NCBI RefSeq assembly: GCF_013141715.1
Contig: NZ_WHOA01000249.1
Location: 23,209 to 87,208, forward strand
Source: Paenibacillus phytorum
GTDB lineage: Bacteria > Bacillota > Bacilli > Paenibacillales > NBRC-103111
DNA: 64,000 nt
Direction of reading: 5' to 3'
The notes beneath the pieces are model-generated. The model was not told where the DNA came from. It did not search any database and saw nothing but the letters and a program-made list of their open reading frames with translations. The position numbers and the translations under genes are program-made. Below, in pieces: positions 7,690 to 16,245 of this stretch. Numbering within the stretch: position 1 is the stretch's first letter; each line of letters begins with the position of its first letter.

Positions 7690-8541
7690 ATGAAATTATC
7701 CGTGTTTACTGTAGCAACACCTGACCTGACACCAGAAGAACTAGCCAAGGCGGCCGTTGCTGCCGGGATTGAAGGCATTGAATGGCGTTTTAAAGATATT
7801 CCTGCTGACGCGGTAAATGAGAAGCCTTCTTTCTGGAGAAATAATCTTTGTTCCATTGATCCGAATGGTTCGGATGAAGAATTGGAACGTTTCCGACTTG
7901 CTGCTGTTAACAATAACTTAGTGAACTTGAGTATCACCCCTTACTTAAATGCTTGTAATGTTGCAGAGACCGAGCATGTTTTCAAAACTGCTAAGAAAAT
8001 TGGAGCTTCCTTCATTCGTATCGGTGTACCTGGCTATGACAAAAGCAAAAATTATAATGACTTGTATGCAACGGCTGTAGACTATTTACATCATGTGCAG
8101 GAATTTGCTCAGCAGTATGGCGTTAAAGCCTTAGCTGAAATCCACCATAATACGATCACACCAAGTGCTGGTTTGGCACATCGACTGGTTTCTAACTTCA
8201 ATTCGGATCACATCGGGGTTCTGCATGATGCCGGCAATATGGTGCATGAAGGATACGAGAATTTCCGCATGGGTCTTGAGCTGCTCGGACCTTATCTAGC
8301 GCATGTTCATGTTAAAAATGCAAGATGGTTGCCAACTGGCGAAGAGCAAGATGGCATCAAGCTCTGGAAAAGCGAGTGGTCACCACTAAGCGAAGGGATC
8401 GTCAATTGGAAGCAACTGCTGAATGACTTAAAAGCGGTCGGCTACGATGGTTATCTCGGCATTGAAGATTTCAGCGGTCAATATGGCTCGCAGGAGATGC
8501 TGAACAATTTTGCTTCGAAAGTGAAGCAATGGTTGGCATAA
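7690..8541 (+). CDS. Sugar phosphate isomerase/epimerase (AP-endonuclease-2-like TIM barrel)
   Basis: This 283-aa TIM-barrel protein belongs to the xylose-isomerase-like/IolE-IolI superfamily. Visible family stretches include EELAKAAVAAGIEGIEWRF near the N-terminus, the metal-site region LAEIHHNTITPS, the core motif GVLHDAGNMVHEGYEN (Asp ligand), LAHVHVKNARW (His ligand) and GYDGYLGIEDFSGQ (Glu ligand). It probably isomerises or epimerises a sugar or sugar derivative; the substrate is not deducible. The ATG follows TTAGGAGG by 7 bases. It is divergent from an AraC regulator and ends at its own terminator, so it appears to be a single-gene unit. Confidence 0.85.
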   Translation: MKLSVFTVATPDLTPEELAKAAVAAGIEGIEWRFKDIPADAVNEKPSFWRNNLCSIDPNGSDEELERFRLAAVNNNLVNLSITPYLNACNVAETEHVFKTAKKIGASFIRIGVPGYDKSKNYNDLYATAVDYLHHVQEFAQQYGVKALAEIHHNTITPSAGLAHRLVSNFNSDHIGVLHDAGNMVHEGYENFRMGLELLGPYLAHVHVKNARWLPTGEEQDGIKLWKSEWSPLSEGIVNWKQLLNDLKAVGYDGYLGIEDFSGQYGSQEMLNNFASKVKQWLA

Positions 8542-8560
8542 ATAATTGAATGGTCTTAGG

Positions 8561-8595
8561 AGTCTCACTCGTCTTCAGCGGGTGGGGCTTTTTTT
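8561..8595 (+). terminator. Intrinsic terminator after the isomerase gene
   Basis: An 11-bp stem AGTCTCACTCG (8561-8571) pairs with CGGGTGGGGCT (8579-8589), some pairs being G-T, and is followed by seven T residues. Confidence 0.85.
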
Positions 8596-8690
8596 AGTTC
8601 GTTTATCCTTGTTTGCATGCCCATGGTTGATATGTAGCCTTTGCTTTGTGTAAGATGGAACTCAAGAATACTGGGCAAAGGAGGGGAGCC

Positions 8691-9356
8691 ATGGCGCGCT
8701 CGAAATCGCTCTGGTTACTATTGTTGTGGTTTATAATCGCTGTCGCTGGTCTGCTCGTTTTGAAATGGACCGGTGTATGGGAGCGCTTGGATCTGGATTG
8801 GATGACCGATTGGCTGCGTGACCTAGGTCCACTTGGTGGGCTGCTATATATTATTGTTTACACGCTTCGTCCATTGGTGTTATTTCCGGCGACACCGTTG
8901 ACCCTATATGGGGGCTATGTGTTTGGCGCTTTCTGGGGGACAATCTATGATATTATTGGGGCTGGCGCGGGGGCGATGCTATCTTTCTATATTACGCGCA
9001 AATGGGGCCGCAACAGCTTTCAGCGGATTTTGCGAAATAAGAAGCTGCAGTCTTTCGATCAGAAGGCCGAGGAAAAAGGTTTTATGGTCGTCCTGTATAT
9101 GCGGCTAATGCCTTTCTTTCCTTTCGATGGCGTGAGTTATGGGGCAGGACTGTCCAAAATTCGCTTTTGGGACTATACGTGGGGAACGCTGATTGGTATA
9201 ATTCCGGGTGCCGTTGTTTATAACGTTTTTGGAGCATCACTGCAAGACATTGGATCGGGTAAGTTTTATGCCGCAGTGGGAATGTACATCGCATTTGCGT
9301 TAATACCGCTGCTCCTGAAGAAGACACAGGCTCTAAGAACTCGCGACCGGGCATAG
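8691..9356 (+). CDS. TVP38/TMEM64 (VTT domain) membrane protein
   Basis: This 221-aa integral membrane protein has about five hydrophobic segments: an N-terminal anchor (WLLLLWFIIAVAGLLVL), then LGGLLYIIVYTLRPLVLFPATPLTLYGGYVFG, the GAGAGAMLSFYITRKWG segment, LYMRLMPFFPFDGVSYGAGLSKI and a C-terminal pair. The F/LPATPLT...GG.VFG..WG and G-x-G-A-x4-FY-x2-RKWGR patterns mark the VTT/SNARE-associated family, related to DedA proteins and lipid scramblases. I chose the ATG at 8691 because it has AAAGGAGGGG upstream; an in-frame ATG at 8646 has none. The PAP2 phosphatase gene starts 45 bp downstream, suggesting joint work in membrane lipid metabolism. Confidence 0.88.
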   Translation: MARSKSLWLLLLWFIIAVAGLLVLKWTGVWERLDLDWMTDWLRDLGPLGGLLYIIVYTLRPLVLFPATPLTLYGGYVFGAFWGTIYDIIGAGAGAMLSFYITRKWGRNSFQRILRNKKLQSFDQKAEEKGFMVVLYMRLMPFFPFDGVSYGAGLSKIRFWDYTWGTLIGIIPGAVVYNVFGASLQDIGSGKFYAAVGMYIAFALIPLLLKKTQALRTRDRA

Positions 9357-9401
9357 CGTATATAGCGTAATGAGAAGATTATTATGGGGAGAACTTAAGT
9401 T

Positions 9402-10085
9402 ATGCAGGGGAAATCGTTGTACAAAGATTTATTTTGGGGATTTGGGGCAGCGTGCGTGTTGTTAATGGGTTTCGTTCTATTGTCTCAAAGCTTGTCATCC
9501 AGCTGGTTAAAGGAATTTGACGAGAGTATAGGTAGTGCTGTACGTACACTCAGAAGTGATGCTGTAACACCGGTTGCTTTATTTTTTACTATAATGGGAA
9601 AAGCGATAACAGAATTCATTGTATTCGTTGTTGTAGCCCTCATCCTGCTGATCAAATTTAAGCACAAATGGGAGACACTTATATTGCTCATTGGTGTATT
9701 GACTGCGTGGGGGTTGAATCAACTGCTTAAAGATCTTTTTCAGCGTGACCGCCCTGTTGGAATGTGGTTAATAGAAGAAAATGGCTTCAGCTTTCCTAGT
9801 GGACATGCGATGGTGTCTAGCTTATTCTATGGATTGATCGGCTACTTATTGTGGGTCAATGTGCGCAAAATATGGAAAGCTGCTTGGCTAATTCCGGTTG
9901 TTACTATCGTTGTGGTTGTATGTATCGGGTTAAGCCGGATTTATCTAGGTGTTCATTATCCAAGTGATGTACTGGCAGGGTTTGCCGCTGGCGGCGCTGG
10001 ACTCATTGGATGTATCATGGCGATTCACCGTATTAGGACGAGAAAGATACGAAGCATACATAGATCGGAACAGCTGCGAGGCTGA
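9402..10085 (+). CDS. PAP2-family membrane phosphatase (undecaprenyl/lipid phosphatase type)
   Basis: This 227-aa membrane protein has all three PAP2 signature motifs: KDLFQRDRP (K-x6-RP), PSGHAMVS (PSGH) and SRIYLGVHYPSD (SR-x5-H-x3-D). Several hydrophobic helices surround them, so the active site should face the outer side of the membrane. Likely substrates are undecaprenyl pyrophosphate or phosphatidylglycerol phosphate; the sequence does not decide. It lies 45 bp after the VTT-domain gene and 20 bp before a terminator. Confidence 0.9.
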   Translation: MQGKSLYKDLFWGFGAACVLLMGFVLLSQSLSSSWLKEFDESIGSAVRTLRSDAVTPVALFFTIMGKAITEFIVFVVVALILLIKFKHKWETLILLIGVLTAWGLNQLLKDLFQRDRPVGMWLIEENGFSFPSGHAMVSSLFYGLIGYLLWVNVRKIWKAAWLIPVVTIVVVVCIGLSRIYLGVHYPSDVLAGFAAGGAGLIGCIMAIHRIRTRKIRSIHRSEQLRG

Positions 10086-10104
10086 GTTAGGTAAAACAAA
10101 AAGG

Positions 10105-10133
10105 GCCGTCAGGAGTATCCAGACGGCTTTTTT
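10105..10133 (+). terminator. Intrinsic terminator after the PAP2 gene
   Basis: GCCGTC (10105-10110) pairs with GACGGC (10122-10127) and is followed by six T residues (10128-10133). Confidence 0.88.
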
Positions 10134-10138
10134 GCAAG

Positions 10139-10326
10139 TTGTTGTACAGCGTACAACAATTTTCTTGATTTCTTCTCGTCGGAATGCTAAGAATGTTGTA
10201 TGTTGTACAACAATTTTGCCTTCTTAGAGGCTATAGAGCTACTTTTGGCTGAAATTGTTGTAATTTTTGCAACATTCGCGTGGAAAACGCGGATTAGCTT
10301 GCCTAAAGTTGTACAAAATACAACTT
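10139..10326. repeat. Cluster of four TTGTTGTA/TACAACAA dyads
   Basis: The dyads are: TTGTTGTAC-AGC-GTACAACAA (10139-10159), perfect 9-bp arms; the perfect palindrome TGTTGTACAACA (10201-10212); TTGTTG...CAACA (10255-10274); and AAGTTGTA-CAAAA-TACAACTT (10306-10326), perfect 8-bp arms. Each is spaced roughly 50 bp from the next. No ORF with a ribosome site spans them. Related dyads occur at 30.18-30.36 kb and 35.69 kb. Confidence 0.85.
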
Positions 10327-10394
10327 CACAAGGTTGAGCAGCGAATGTAAGTCTTAGTCGCAGCTTGCTTTGCATCAACTTTTATAGACGCTCA
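10305..10394. repeat. Copy A of a ~90-bp interspersed element
   Basis: It starts with the dyad at 10306-10326 and continues with CAC-AAGGTTGAG, an identical 15-mer TTGCTTTGCATCAAC (10365-10379) and GCTCA. The same order of blocks occurs at 35694-35775 (copy B). Both copies sit just beyond the stop codon of a leftward gene, which suggests a 3'-end role or a shared insertion preference. Confidence 0.75.
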
Positions 10395-10429
10395 AGGACA
10401 GCGTAAGTCGTTTTTTCTATAAGATATAC

Positions 10430-12427
10430 TTAGGTTTCAAAAAGAACCATTTGGTGACCGGTTAGACTGACAGAAACGGAAGTATAACCTTCTTCGTCCG
10501 TCCTATGAGGAATCATCGTCTTCTCCGGCAGCAGCATGACTTGTTTAACTTTCTCATCCAATTTGACCTGTACGGAGATATCCTTTAAAGTCAGCACATC
10601 TTCGATGACTTGGGTGTCTCCTCGCAAGATAGGGACGGCATAGAGCAAATGCAGCACGTAATCCGTACCATTGGATTGACGGGTCAAGTTTACTTTCCCT
10701 GCAGAAGGCAGATCGGTTTTCACCGTTGGAGCCGAGATAAACTGTTTGACACACGCAAGGAATAGGTCCCTATACAACTGCACGCCGTGCTTCCGATACA
10801 ACCTAAATAGAGGTTGGGCGATATATATGATATTGCCGTGTTTAACAACAGCCGGATAATCCGCTTCTTCTTTGGCCGGAGCGTGAAGATGCGAACAGAA
10901 ATGCCCGTGCCTCCGGTTGAAATAAGGCTTGTAGGTCTGGGCCAACACTTCAGCTCTATTCACCTGAACTTGATAACCCGACTCATAATTGAGAAAAGGG
11001 GATCTTACAAACGAACCGGTTAGTTGATCAGTGACTAGGGTATAATCCACATCCCACTCTGATTTTCCTTTGAACTCCACGCCTAGATCCAGGGCGAATT
11101 CAGGGCGGTCGACCCTAAGTCCGCTTTCAGCGCTCATGATCACATTTCCGCCGCTAGCTATATAATCTTCAAGTTTGCGCTGTAAGGCATCAGATACTCG
11201 AATACAGTCGGGCAGTACGATAATTCGATAGACGGAGAAGTCCATCGAGTCATCGATGATATCGAACAAATAGTGGCCTTCTTCAAGCATCATATAAGCA
11301 CCCATATCGCTTGTTCGGCTATCTTCGGCATCCGTGAGAGTATTGGCTGAAAGGATGGCAATTTCGGATATGCTGGTCGTATCCTTACACCATGGTTCTT
11401 TGGCAGCGATCCCATCGAAAGCTTCCCCAATAATCCGGTAGGTTTCTTCGTCCATTCGTCCATCGGGGTGAAGCTGATCCCCAATACAAATTCTTGCTCC
11501 GAAGGCTAACATTTGCTGGCATTCATACTTCAATGCGGCTGGATTTTTGAATCCGCCGAATTCTCCCCACGATTTGTGGAATTTCCCTGTCATTCCTAGA
11601 TACTGAAAGTCTTGTTTGCGAATGTACCGAACCATGCTGGTGAAGTAATCATAACCCCAGCCGCCTGTCGGCAGCGATTCGATGTCGTAATGCGAATAGT
11701 ATGGGTAGTATTGTTTTTCACCCATTTTTTCAGTGCAGCAGTTATGATACAGTCTGGTTTCCGGGTTAAGGGACCAAATTAGTTCGGATGTCTTCTGCAA
11801 GTAATTCAAATATACATTTTTGGCCAATTGCTTGCGGTGATCCGGGTTGTTTTCGTCAAGACCCATTTCTTTGAGGCTGTCGCGGCAGTAAGAACATACG
11901 CAAGGATATTCTCCGACGATATCGTAAAAGATTCCAACTGGCTGGAATCTCTCCATGACTTCCTTCGTATAGTCCAGAAGATACTGTAAATACGGTGTAT
12001 TTAGACATAGCATATGCCAACCGTCAAATCCGGTCGAACGGGGGTCATCTGGATCAGATTTTGGTGGACCGTAGGGATCATCTCCTTCGGGGGCGATTGC
12101 CACCCATTCCGGGTGCTCGCGGGCAGAGAGTTCGTTAAATCCGACCGTCATATAAATCGGAGCTTCGATGTCATTTTTGCTGCAAGCATCTAACATGCGC
12201 GGCAACAAATTCGTTTCCAAATGAGGATGAGGCTTACCGACTTTCGTGTCAAAATAACTCCAACCATGATGGCACATGGCGAAGACGTTGATGGTATCTA
12301 CTTGAGCACTTTGCAAACAAGAGATGAATTGTTCTTCATCGAAATTTCTACCAACGCCGGTAATGTGCTCGGACGTATGAAAGTCCAGATGGACTTGGCG
12401 GTAACGAATAGATTTAAATGATTTCAT
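10430..12427 (-). CDS. GHL6-type putative glycoside hydrolase with beta-galactosidase trimerisation-like domain
   Basis: This is a 665-aa cytoplasmic protein (no signal peptide). The N-terminal ~350 residues look like a TIM barrel of the hypothetical glycosidase family GHL6 (alpha-amylase/fucosidase-like): VDTINVFAMCHHGWSYFDT, YMTVGFNELSAREHPEWVA, PVGIFYDIVGEYPCVCSYC and TGKFHKSWGEFGG. From about 350 to 500 is a Rossmann-like region resembling the trimerisation domain of GH42 (DFSVYRIIVLPDCIRVSDALQRKLEDYIASGGNV as family-type text), followed by a beta-rich C-terminus. Substrate and activity are unknown. It is downstream of, and on the same strand as, the AraC gene 12567-13451. The ribosome site (AGAAAGAATGTG) is weak. 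Confidence 0.75.
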   Translation of the reverse strand: MKSFKSIRYRQVHLDFHTSEHITGVGRNFDEEQFISCLQSAQVDTINVFAMCHHGWSYFDTKVGKPHPHLETNLLPRMLDACSKNDIEAPIYMTVGFNELSAREHPEWVAIAPEGDDPYGPPKSDPDDPRSTGFDGWHMLCLNTPYLQYLLDYTKEVMERFQPVGIFYDIVGEYPCVCSYCRDSLKEMGLDENNPDHRKQLAKNVYLNYLQKTSELIWSLNPETRLYHNCCTEKMGEKQYYPYYSHYDIESLPTGGWGYDYFTSMVRYIRKQDFQYLGMTGKFHKSWGEFGGFKNPAALKYECQQMLAFGARICIGDQLHPDGRMDEETYRIIGEAFDGIAAKEPWCKDTTSISEIAILSANTLTDAEDSRTSDMGAYMMLEEGHYLFDIIDDSMDFSVYRIIVLPDCIRVSDALQRKLEDYIASGGNVIMSAESGLRVDRPEFALDLGVEFKGKSEWDVDYTLVTDQLTGSFVRSPFLNYESGYQVQVNRAEVLAQTYKPYFNRRHGHFCSHLHAPAKEEADYPAVVKHGNIIYIAQPLFRLYRKHGVQLYRDLFLACVKQFISAPTVKTDLPSAGKVNLTRQSNGTDYVLHLLYAVPILRGDTQVIEDVLTLKDISVQVKLDEKVKQVMLLPEKTMIPHRTDEEGYTSVSVSLTGHQMVLFET

Positions 12428-12566
12428 AGATTCACATTCTTTCTAAGTGTATTGTTATTCCGTGTGAACCATCAATCTGGATGGAAACCCAAATTTAGAA
12501 TAACAAAAGCGTTATGAGCTGTCTTTGAAGGAATGTATTACATTTGTACAAAACTATCCTAATCTT

Positions 12567-13451
12567 TTAATATCCCTCCCTTAAACGTTTGCGATAAGCT
12601 GAGGGTGACTCGCCGAAATTTTGCGTAAATAATCTTGAGAAGTAATGTATGGAACCGAAACCAAGGTCTTCCGTGATATCAGTGATAGACAGATTGGTCT
12701 CTCGTAGAATCTTCTTGGCTCTCTCCAACTTGCATTTAATCGCATAAGAATGAGGGCTCATGCCTATTTCCTGGATAAACAACTTATGCAAATATGAAGT
12801 GCTAATCCCTAGTTGCGAAGCCCATTTTTCTATAGAAATATTATGTTGAGGAAAATCCTTCATTTGCTTCATGATCGCTTGCATTCTTCTGTCACTTTTC
12901 AGGGTAGGGTTCCGCCATAGGTTCGCCAATTCTGAAACAAATTGCTCAAAGGCAGCTCTTCTGAAAAGTTTGGCATCTTCCTGTGTTTGCTCGATATTTT
13001 CGATGACATGAAGATATAATTCCATCCATCTCATCTGCTTGGGGGCATGCACTTTGGTAGGAATTGTAGGCATGTCCTGAAATACCACGTTAGGTGAGCA
13101 CTCGGAAGGATCACGGATTTGGTCTCCGAAATGAAACAAAGACATATCTCCCACTCGAGGTATCGTGTTGATCCAATCAAAGTAAATCGAAGCATGGACC
13201 ATCGGATGCTGGTGATCCGCATGAAAAGAGTGAGGCAGGCCTGGCGGAATGTAAAACAGCTCTTCTCTGGTACAGGAATAAACGGTTGTTCCAATAGTTA
13301 TTAAACCCTTGCCTTCATAGATGTATACAAAGGAATGTACGAACGATTTACGCGGACCAATTCGCTCATTTGGACGAAACGGAAAATAATCGGCTCGATA
13401 TATTTGCGGAACAATGTCGGAAAGTTGTATCGTTTTCACTTCTAGCTTCAT
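12567..13451 (-). CDS. AraC-family transcriptional regulator
   Basis: This 294-aa regulator has an N-terminal cupin-like domain (SFVYIYEGKGLITIGTTVYSC, then ELFYIPPGLPHSFHADHQHP) and a C-terminal AraC DNA-binding domain (residues about 190-290), with HNISIEKWASQLGISTSYLHKLFIQEIGMS and the second helix pair LSITDITEDLGFGSIHYFSRLFTQNFGESPSAYR. It lies upstream of the GHL6-type glycosidase on the same strand and is divergent from the ABC importer operon; 496 bp separate it from the binding-protein gene. It could regulate either side. Binding to the three LacI-type palindromes is unlikely, since these are typical LacI-family sites. Confidence 0.88.
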   Translation of the reverse strand: MKLEVKTIQLSDIVPQIYRADYFPFRPNERIGPRKSFVHSFVYIYEGKGLITIGTTVYSCTREELFYIPPGLPHSFHADHQHPMVHASIYFDWINTIPRVGDMSLFHFGDQIRDPSECSPNVVFQDMPTIPTKVHAPKQMRWMELYLHVIENIEQTQEDAKLFRRAAFEQFVSELANLWRNPTLKSDRRMQAIMKQMKDFPQHNISIEKWASQLGISTSYLHKLFIQEIGMSPHSYAIKCKLERAKKILRETNLSITDITEDLGFGSIHYFSRLFTQNFGESPSAYRKRLREGY

Positions 13452-13609
13452 ATATTTAGAGTCACCTCGATCACCTTAATATTTGTATAATACAATACTT
13501 TACGAATGAATGAGATTCGTAGGGTGAAAATTTTAACCCTTTGTAAATTTATGCCATTGTCAAAAGAAGATAATCGATTTATACTATGAACCAGAAGCAC
13601 GGTAAACTT

Positions 13610-13627
13610 TCTGGTATCGATACCAGA
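13610..13627. promoter_or_regulatory. LacI-type operator O1
   Basis: TCTGGTATCGATACCAGA is a perfect 18-bp palindrome with a central CG, typical of LacI/GalR-family sites. Here the symmetry extends by two bases on each side (13608-13629). The presumed ligand is the LacI-family protein encoded at 17112. Confidence 0.88.
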
Positions 13628-13677
13628 AACCGCATTATTTATTCAGATACAAATTAATTTGGATATCTAGCGCTGAA

Positions 13678-13695
13678 TCTGGTATCGATACCAGA
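13678..13695. promoter_or_regulatory. LacI-type operator O2
   Basis: This is the same 18-bp palindrome as O1, without a mismatch; symmetry extends to 13676-13697. The centre-to-centre distance to O1 is 68 bp. Confidence 0.88.
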
Positions 13696-13751
13696 TTGTT
13701 GTAATCTTACACAGGAAGGTGGTTAGCCCCTGCGAACGTTTTGCCTACCAT

Positions 13752-13769
13752 TCTGGTATCGATACCAGA
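13752..13769. promoter_or_regulatory. LacI-type operator O3
   Basis: This is the third identical 18-bp palindrome. The centre-to-centre distance to O2 is 74 bp. Distances of 68 and 74 bp, near seven helical turns, would suit looping by a tetramer or cooperative binding. Confidence 0.88.
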
Positions 13770-13887
13770 AATAATTCTTAGACGAAATGTTTATGCTAAT
13801 GAATGCATATATGGTGGTGCGCAAGCGCCATGAATAACGTGAAATCAAGAGGGCATCCTATGTGGTTGGGGAAAGCTGAAATGAGCC

Positions 13888-13916
13888 TTGGAATTACAAA
13901 TATCTGATATTATTAT
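13888..13916 (+). promoter_or_regulatory. Candidate promoter of the importer operon
   Basis: TTGGAA (13888-13893), a 17-bp spacer and TATTAT (13911-13916) lie just ahead of the ribosome site GGAGG (13935-13939). The three operators are 120-280 bp upstream of it, so either repression works by looping or another promoter lies nearer the operators. Confidence 0.42.
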
Positions 13917-13947
13917 CAAATTTCGCTTTAATCGGAGGAACAAGACT

Positions 13948-15255
13948 ATGAAATTTAAAGCATTGTACAGTGTGCCAGTAGCTCTTAGTTTGATTCTTGT
14001 CGTTTCTGCCTGTGGTGACCAGACTAATACGAGTACTTCGACGCAAAAACCAACTACGACCAATTCTAATCAAAATGAAAGCGCTTCTAATCAGAAGGTT
14101 GCATTAACGATGTGGTATTGGAACGGTGCGATATCCGATTCAACCATTGAAGCAGCGAAGAAAAAATTCCCGAATATTGATTTGCAAGCACAGAAGCTTC
14201 CGTCAGGAGGCGATTATGCTACCAAATTAAAAACAACAATCTCAGGCGGAGGAAGCGGGCCGGATATCGTAGCGATGGATAGCTGGATTTCTTCCATGCT
14301 CCCTTACAAAGAAAAATTCGTGAATTTATACGATCAAGGCGCTAAGGATATTCAACCCCAGTATTTGGATTGGAAATGGAAAATGGCCGCGTCATCAGAC
14401 AATAAATATTTGATCGGTTTGCCGATCGATGTGGCTCCTCTTGTTATGTACTACCGCAAAGATTTGTTTGAGAAAGCGGGAGTGCCGAGCACGCCGGAAG
14501 CCATTAAAAGCCAAGTGAAGACGTGGAGTGATTATTTCAATCTTCAGCAGAAAGTGAAAGACGCAACAGGATCGCAATTATTATCCATTGTGGATGTTTT
14601 CAGAAACATCATAGGCCAAAATAGCCAAGGTTATTTTACGGAAGATGGGAAATATATTGGTGATCAGGCCCATATAAAAGGTGCTTGGGATATGGCTGTG
14701 AAAGCTTACCAATCGGGCTTAACGTACCCAAATGTTAGTGATGCTGAGAAAAATGCCGCAACGAATAACAGCAAAGTCTCTTCTTTCATCGGGGCGTCTT
14801 GGGCTGTTGGTGATTTGATTGGCGCAGCTCCTGACACGAAGGGGAAATGGCAGATTGCCTACCCGCCTGGTGGTGTGGGTAATCAGGGAGGATCCTTCTT
14901 CGGATTGTTGAAATCGACGAAAAATCCGAAAGAAGCTTATGAAGTTATTAAATTCCTAACTAGCCCCGACAATCTGGTTGCTGGATATAAGGAATTCGGT
15001 AACTATCCGTCTACACCGGAAGTTTACACGAAACCTGAAATGGTAAATAAAAATGAGTTCTTCGGAAACCAAGATCTGAGTCCGATATTCGCTGAAGCGG
15101 CAAAAGATGTAAAAATCGCACCTGTCGATTCAAGAGACGATATGGTCGGTACTTCTTTGACCGATGAAATTGGTTTAATTGACACGCAGAAGAAAGACCC
15201 AGAAAAGGCTTGGAAAGATGCGCAGGAAAAAATTAAAAGGCAGCTTTCACGCTAA
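13948..15255 (+). CDS. Sugar ABC transporter substrate-binding lipoprotein
   Basis: This 435-aa extracellular binding protein is lipid-anchored: a signal peptide (SVPVALSLILVVSAC) ends in a lipobox with Cys22, followed by a Ser/Thr/Asn-rich linker to about residue 50. The mature part has the family 1 solute-binding layout: ALTMWYWNG, GPDIVAMDSWIS, GLPIDVAPLVMYYRKDLFEKAGV (family pattern A.YYRKDLFEKAG), the hinge region and GSFFGLLKSTKNPKEAYEVIKFLTSP. I used the ATG at 13948, preceded by CGGAGGA; an in-frame ATG at 13888 would put 20 residues before the signal peptide. It is the first gene of the carbohydrate operon, and the permeases follow. Confidence 0.93.
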   Translation: MKFKALYSVPVALSLILVVSACGDQTNTSTSTQKPTTTNSNQNESASNQKVALTMWYWNGAISDSTIEAAKKKFPNIDLQAQKLPSGGDYATKLKTTISGGGSGPDIVAMDSWISSMLPYKEKFVNLYDQGAKDIQPQYLDWKWKMAASSDNKYLIGLPIDVAPLVMYYRKDLFEKAGVPSTPEAIKSQVKTWSDYFNLQQKVKDATGSQLLSIVDVFRNIIGQNSQGYFTEDGKYIGDQAHIKGAWDMAVKAYQSGLTYPNVSDAEKNAATNNSKVSSFIGASWAVGDLIGAAPDTKGKWQIAYPPGGVGNQGGSFFGLLKSTKNPKEAYEVIKFLTSPDNLVAGYKEFGNYPSTPEVYTKPEMVNKNEFFGNQDLSPIFAEAAKDVKIAPVDSRDDMVGTSLTDEIGLIDTQKKDPEKAWKDAQEKIKRQLSR

Positions 15256-15342
15256 GTCGGATCTGGCAAGTAAATGAATGAAATAATGGATGTAGGTGAG
15301 GAAGGAGGCTTCCTCGCCTCGTCCAATTAGCGGAGGAATAGC

Positions 15343-16227
15343 ATGGGAGGTCTTTTTAAAGAAATTTATAAGAGCAGAACGCTGTATCTTTTTATTTCTC
15401 CATTTTATATTTTGTTCCTGATCTTTTCGGTATTTCCCATTTTGTTCTCGATGTACTTAGCCGTACATAAATGGGATGGGATTGGAGAAATGAAATATGT
15501 TGGATTCAAGAATTTTGATTATATGCTCCATGATCCGACTTTTTGGAAGGTGTTAGTCAACAATATCGCACTTTGGATATTAGGGAACGCCCCGCAGCTT
15601 CTGTGTGCATTGGTTGTCGCCTATATCATTAATTTATCTATCGTAAGATTCAAGGGTTTTTACAGAATTGCCTATTTTCTACCGAATGTAACAGCTATGG
15701 TGGCTGTCGTCATTATCTTTCAGTCTTTGTTCGGCAACGAGTACGGGCTAATTAACTATTTGATGGAAAAAATCGGCCTTCATAAGATAGCATGGTTAAA
15801 TTCTGAATTTGGAGCAAGAGTTGTTATTGCAGCCATGATTTCTTGGAGATATATGGGGTATAACGCCGTCATCTATTTATCGGGCTTGCAAAGGATTCCA
15901 AAAGATCTATATGAAGCAGCTGAGCTGGACGGCGCTACATTATTTCAAACTTTCACTAAAATTACGATACCAATGCTCAGACCTATCATCTTGTTCTCTG
16001 TGATGATGTCGACAATCGGCGGGTTTCAAATTTTCACGGAACCTCAAGTATTAGCTGGAAATCAACCGCCATACCCGGGCACCGATACGATCGTTCTCTA
16101 TATGTTCCGGGAAGGTTTTAATTATCAGAATTATGGTTATGCAGCTGCGGTATCATGGGTGTTATTCATCATCATCGGCTTATTATCCGTCCTCAATTGG
16201 AAATTTTTCAACAGATCGGATGATTGA
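15343..16227 (+). CDS. Sugar ABC transporter permease (MalF/UgpA type)
   Basis: This 294-aa inner-membrane permease has six predicted hydrophobic segments, starting with LFISPFYILFLIFSVFPILFSMYLAV. The cytoplasmic EAA loop that contacts the ATPase is clear: YEAAELDGATLFQTFTKITIPMLRP in the consensus EAA-x2-DGA-x8-I-x-LP form. ATG follows GCGGAGGAA. It pairs with the second permease 18 bp downstream. No ATP-binding subunit is encoded in this operon, so a shared MsmX-type ATPase encoded elsewhere is expected, as is usual for such importers in Bacillales. Confidence 0.93.
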   Translation: MGGLFKEIYKSRTLYLFISPFYILFLIFSVFPILFSMYLAVHKWDGIGEMKYVGFKNFDYMLHDPTFWKVLVNNIALWILGNAPQLLCALVVAYIINLSIVRFKGFYRIAYFLPNVTAMVAVVIIFQSLFGNEYGLINYLMEKIGLHKIAWLNSEFGARVVIAAMISWRYMGYNAVIYLSGLQRIPKDLYEAAELDGATLFQTFTKITIPMLRPIILFSVMMSTIGGFQIFTEPQVLAGNQPPYPGTDTIVLYMFREGFNYQNYGYAAAVSWVLFIIIGLLSVLNWKFFNRSDD

Positions 16228-16245
16228 TAAAAAGGAGAATACAAG

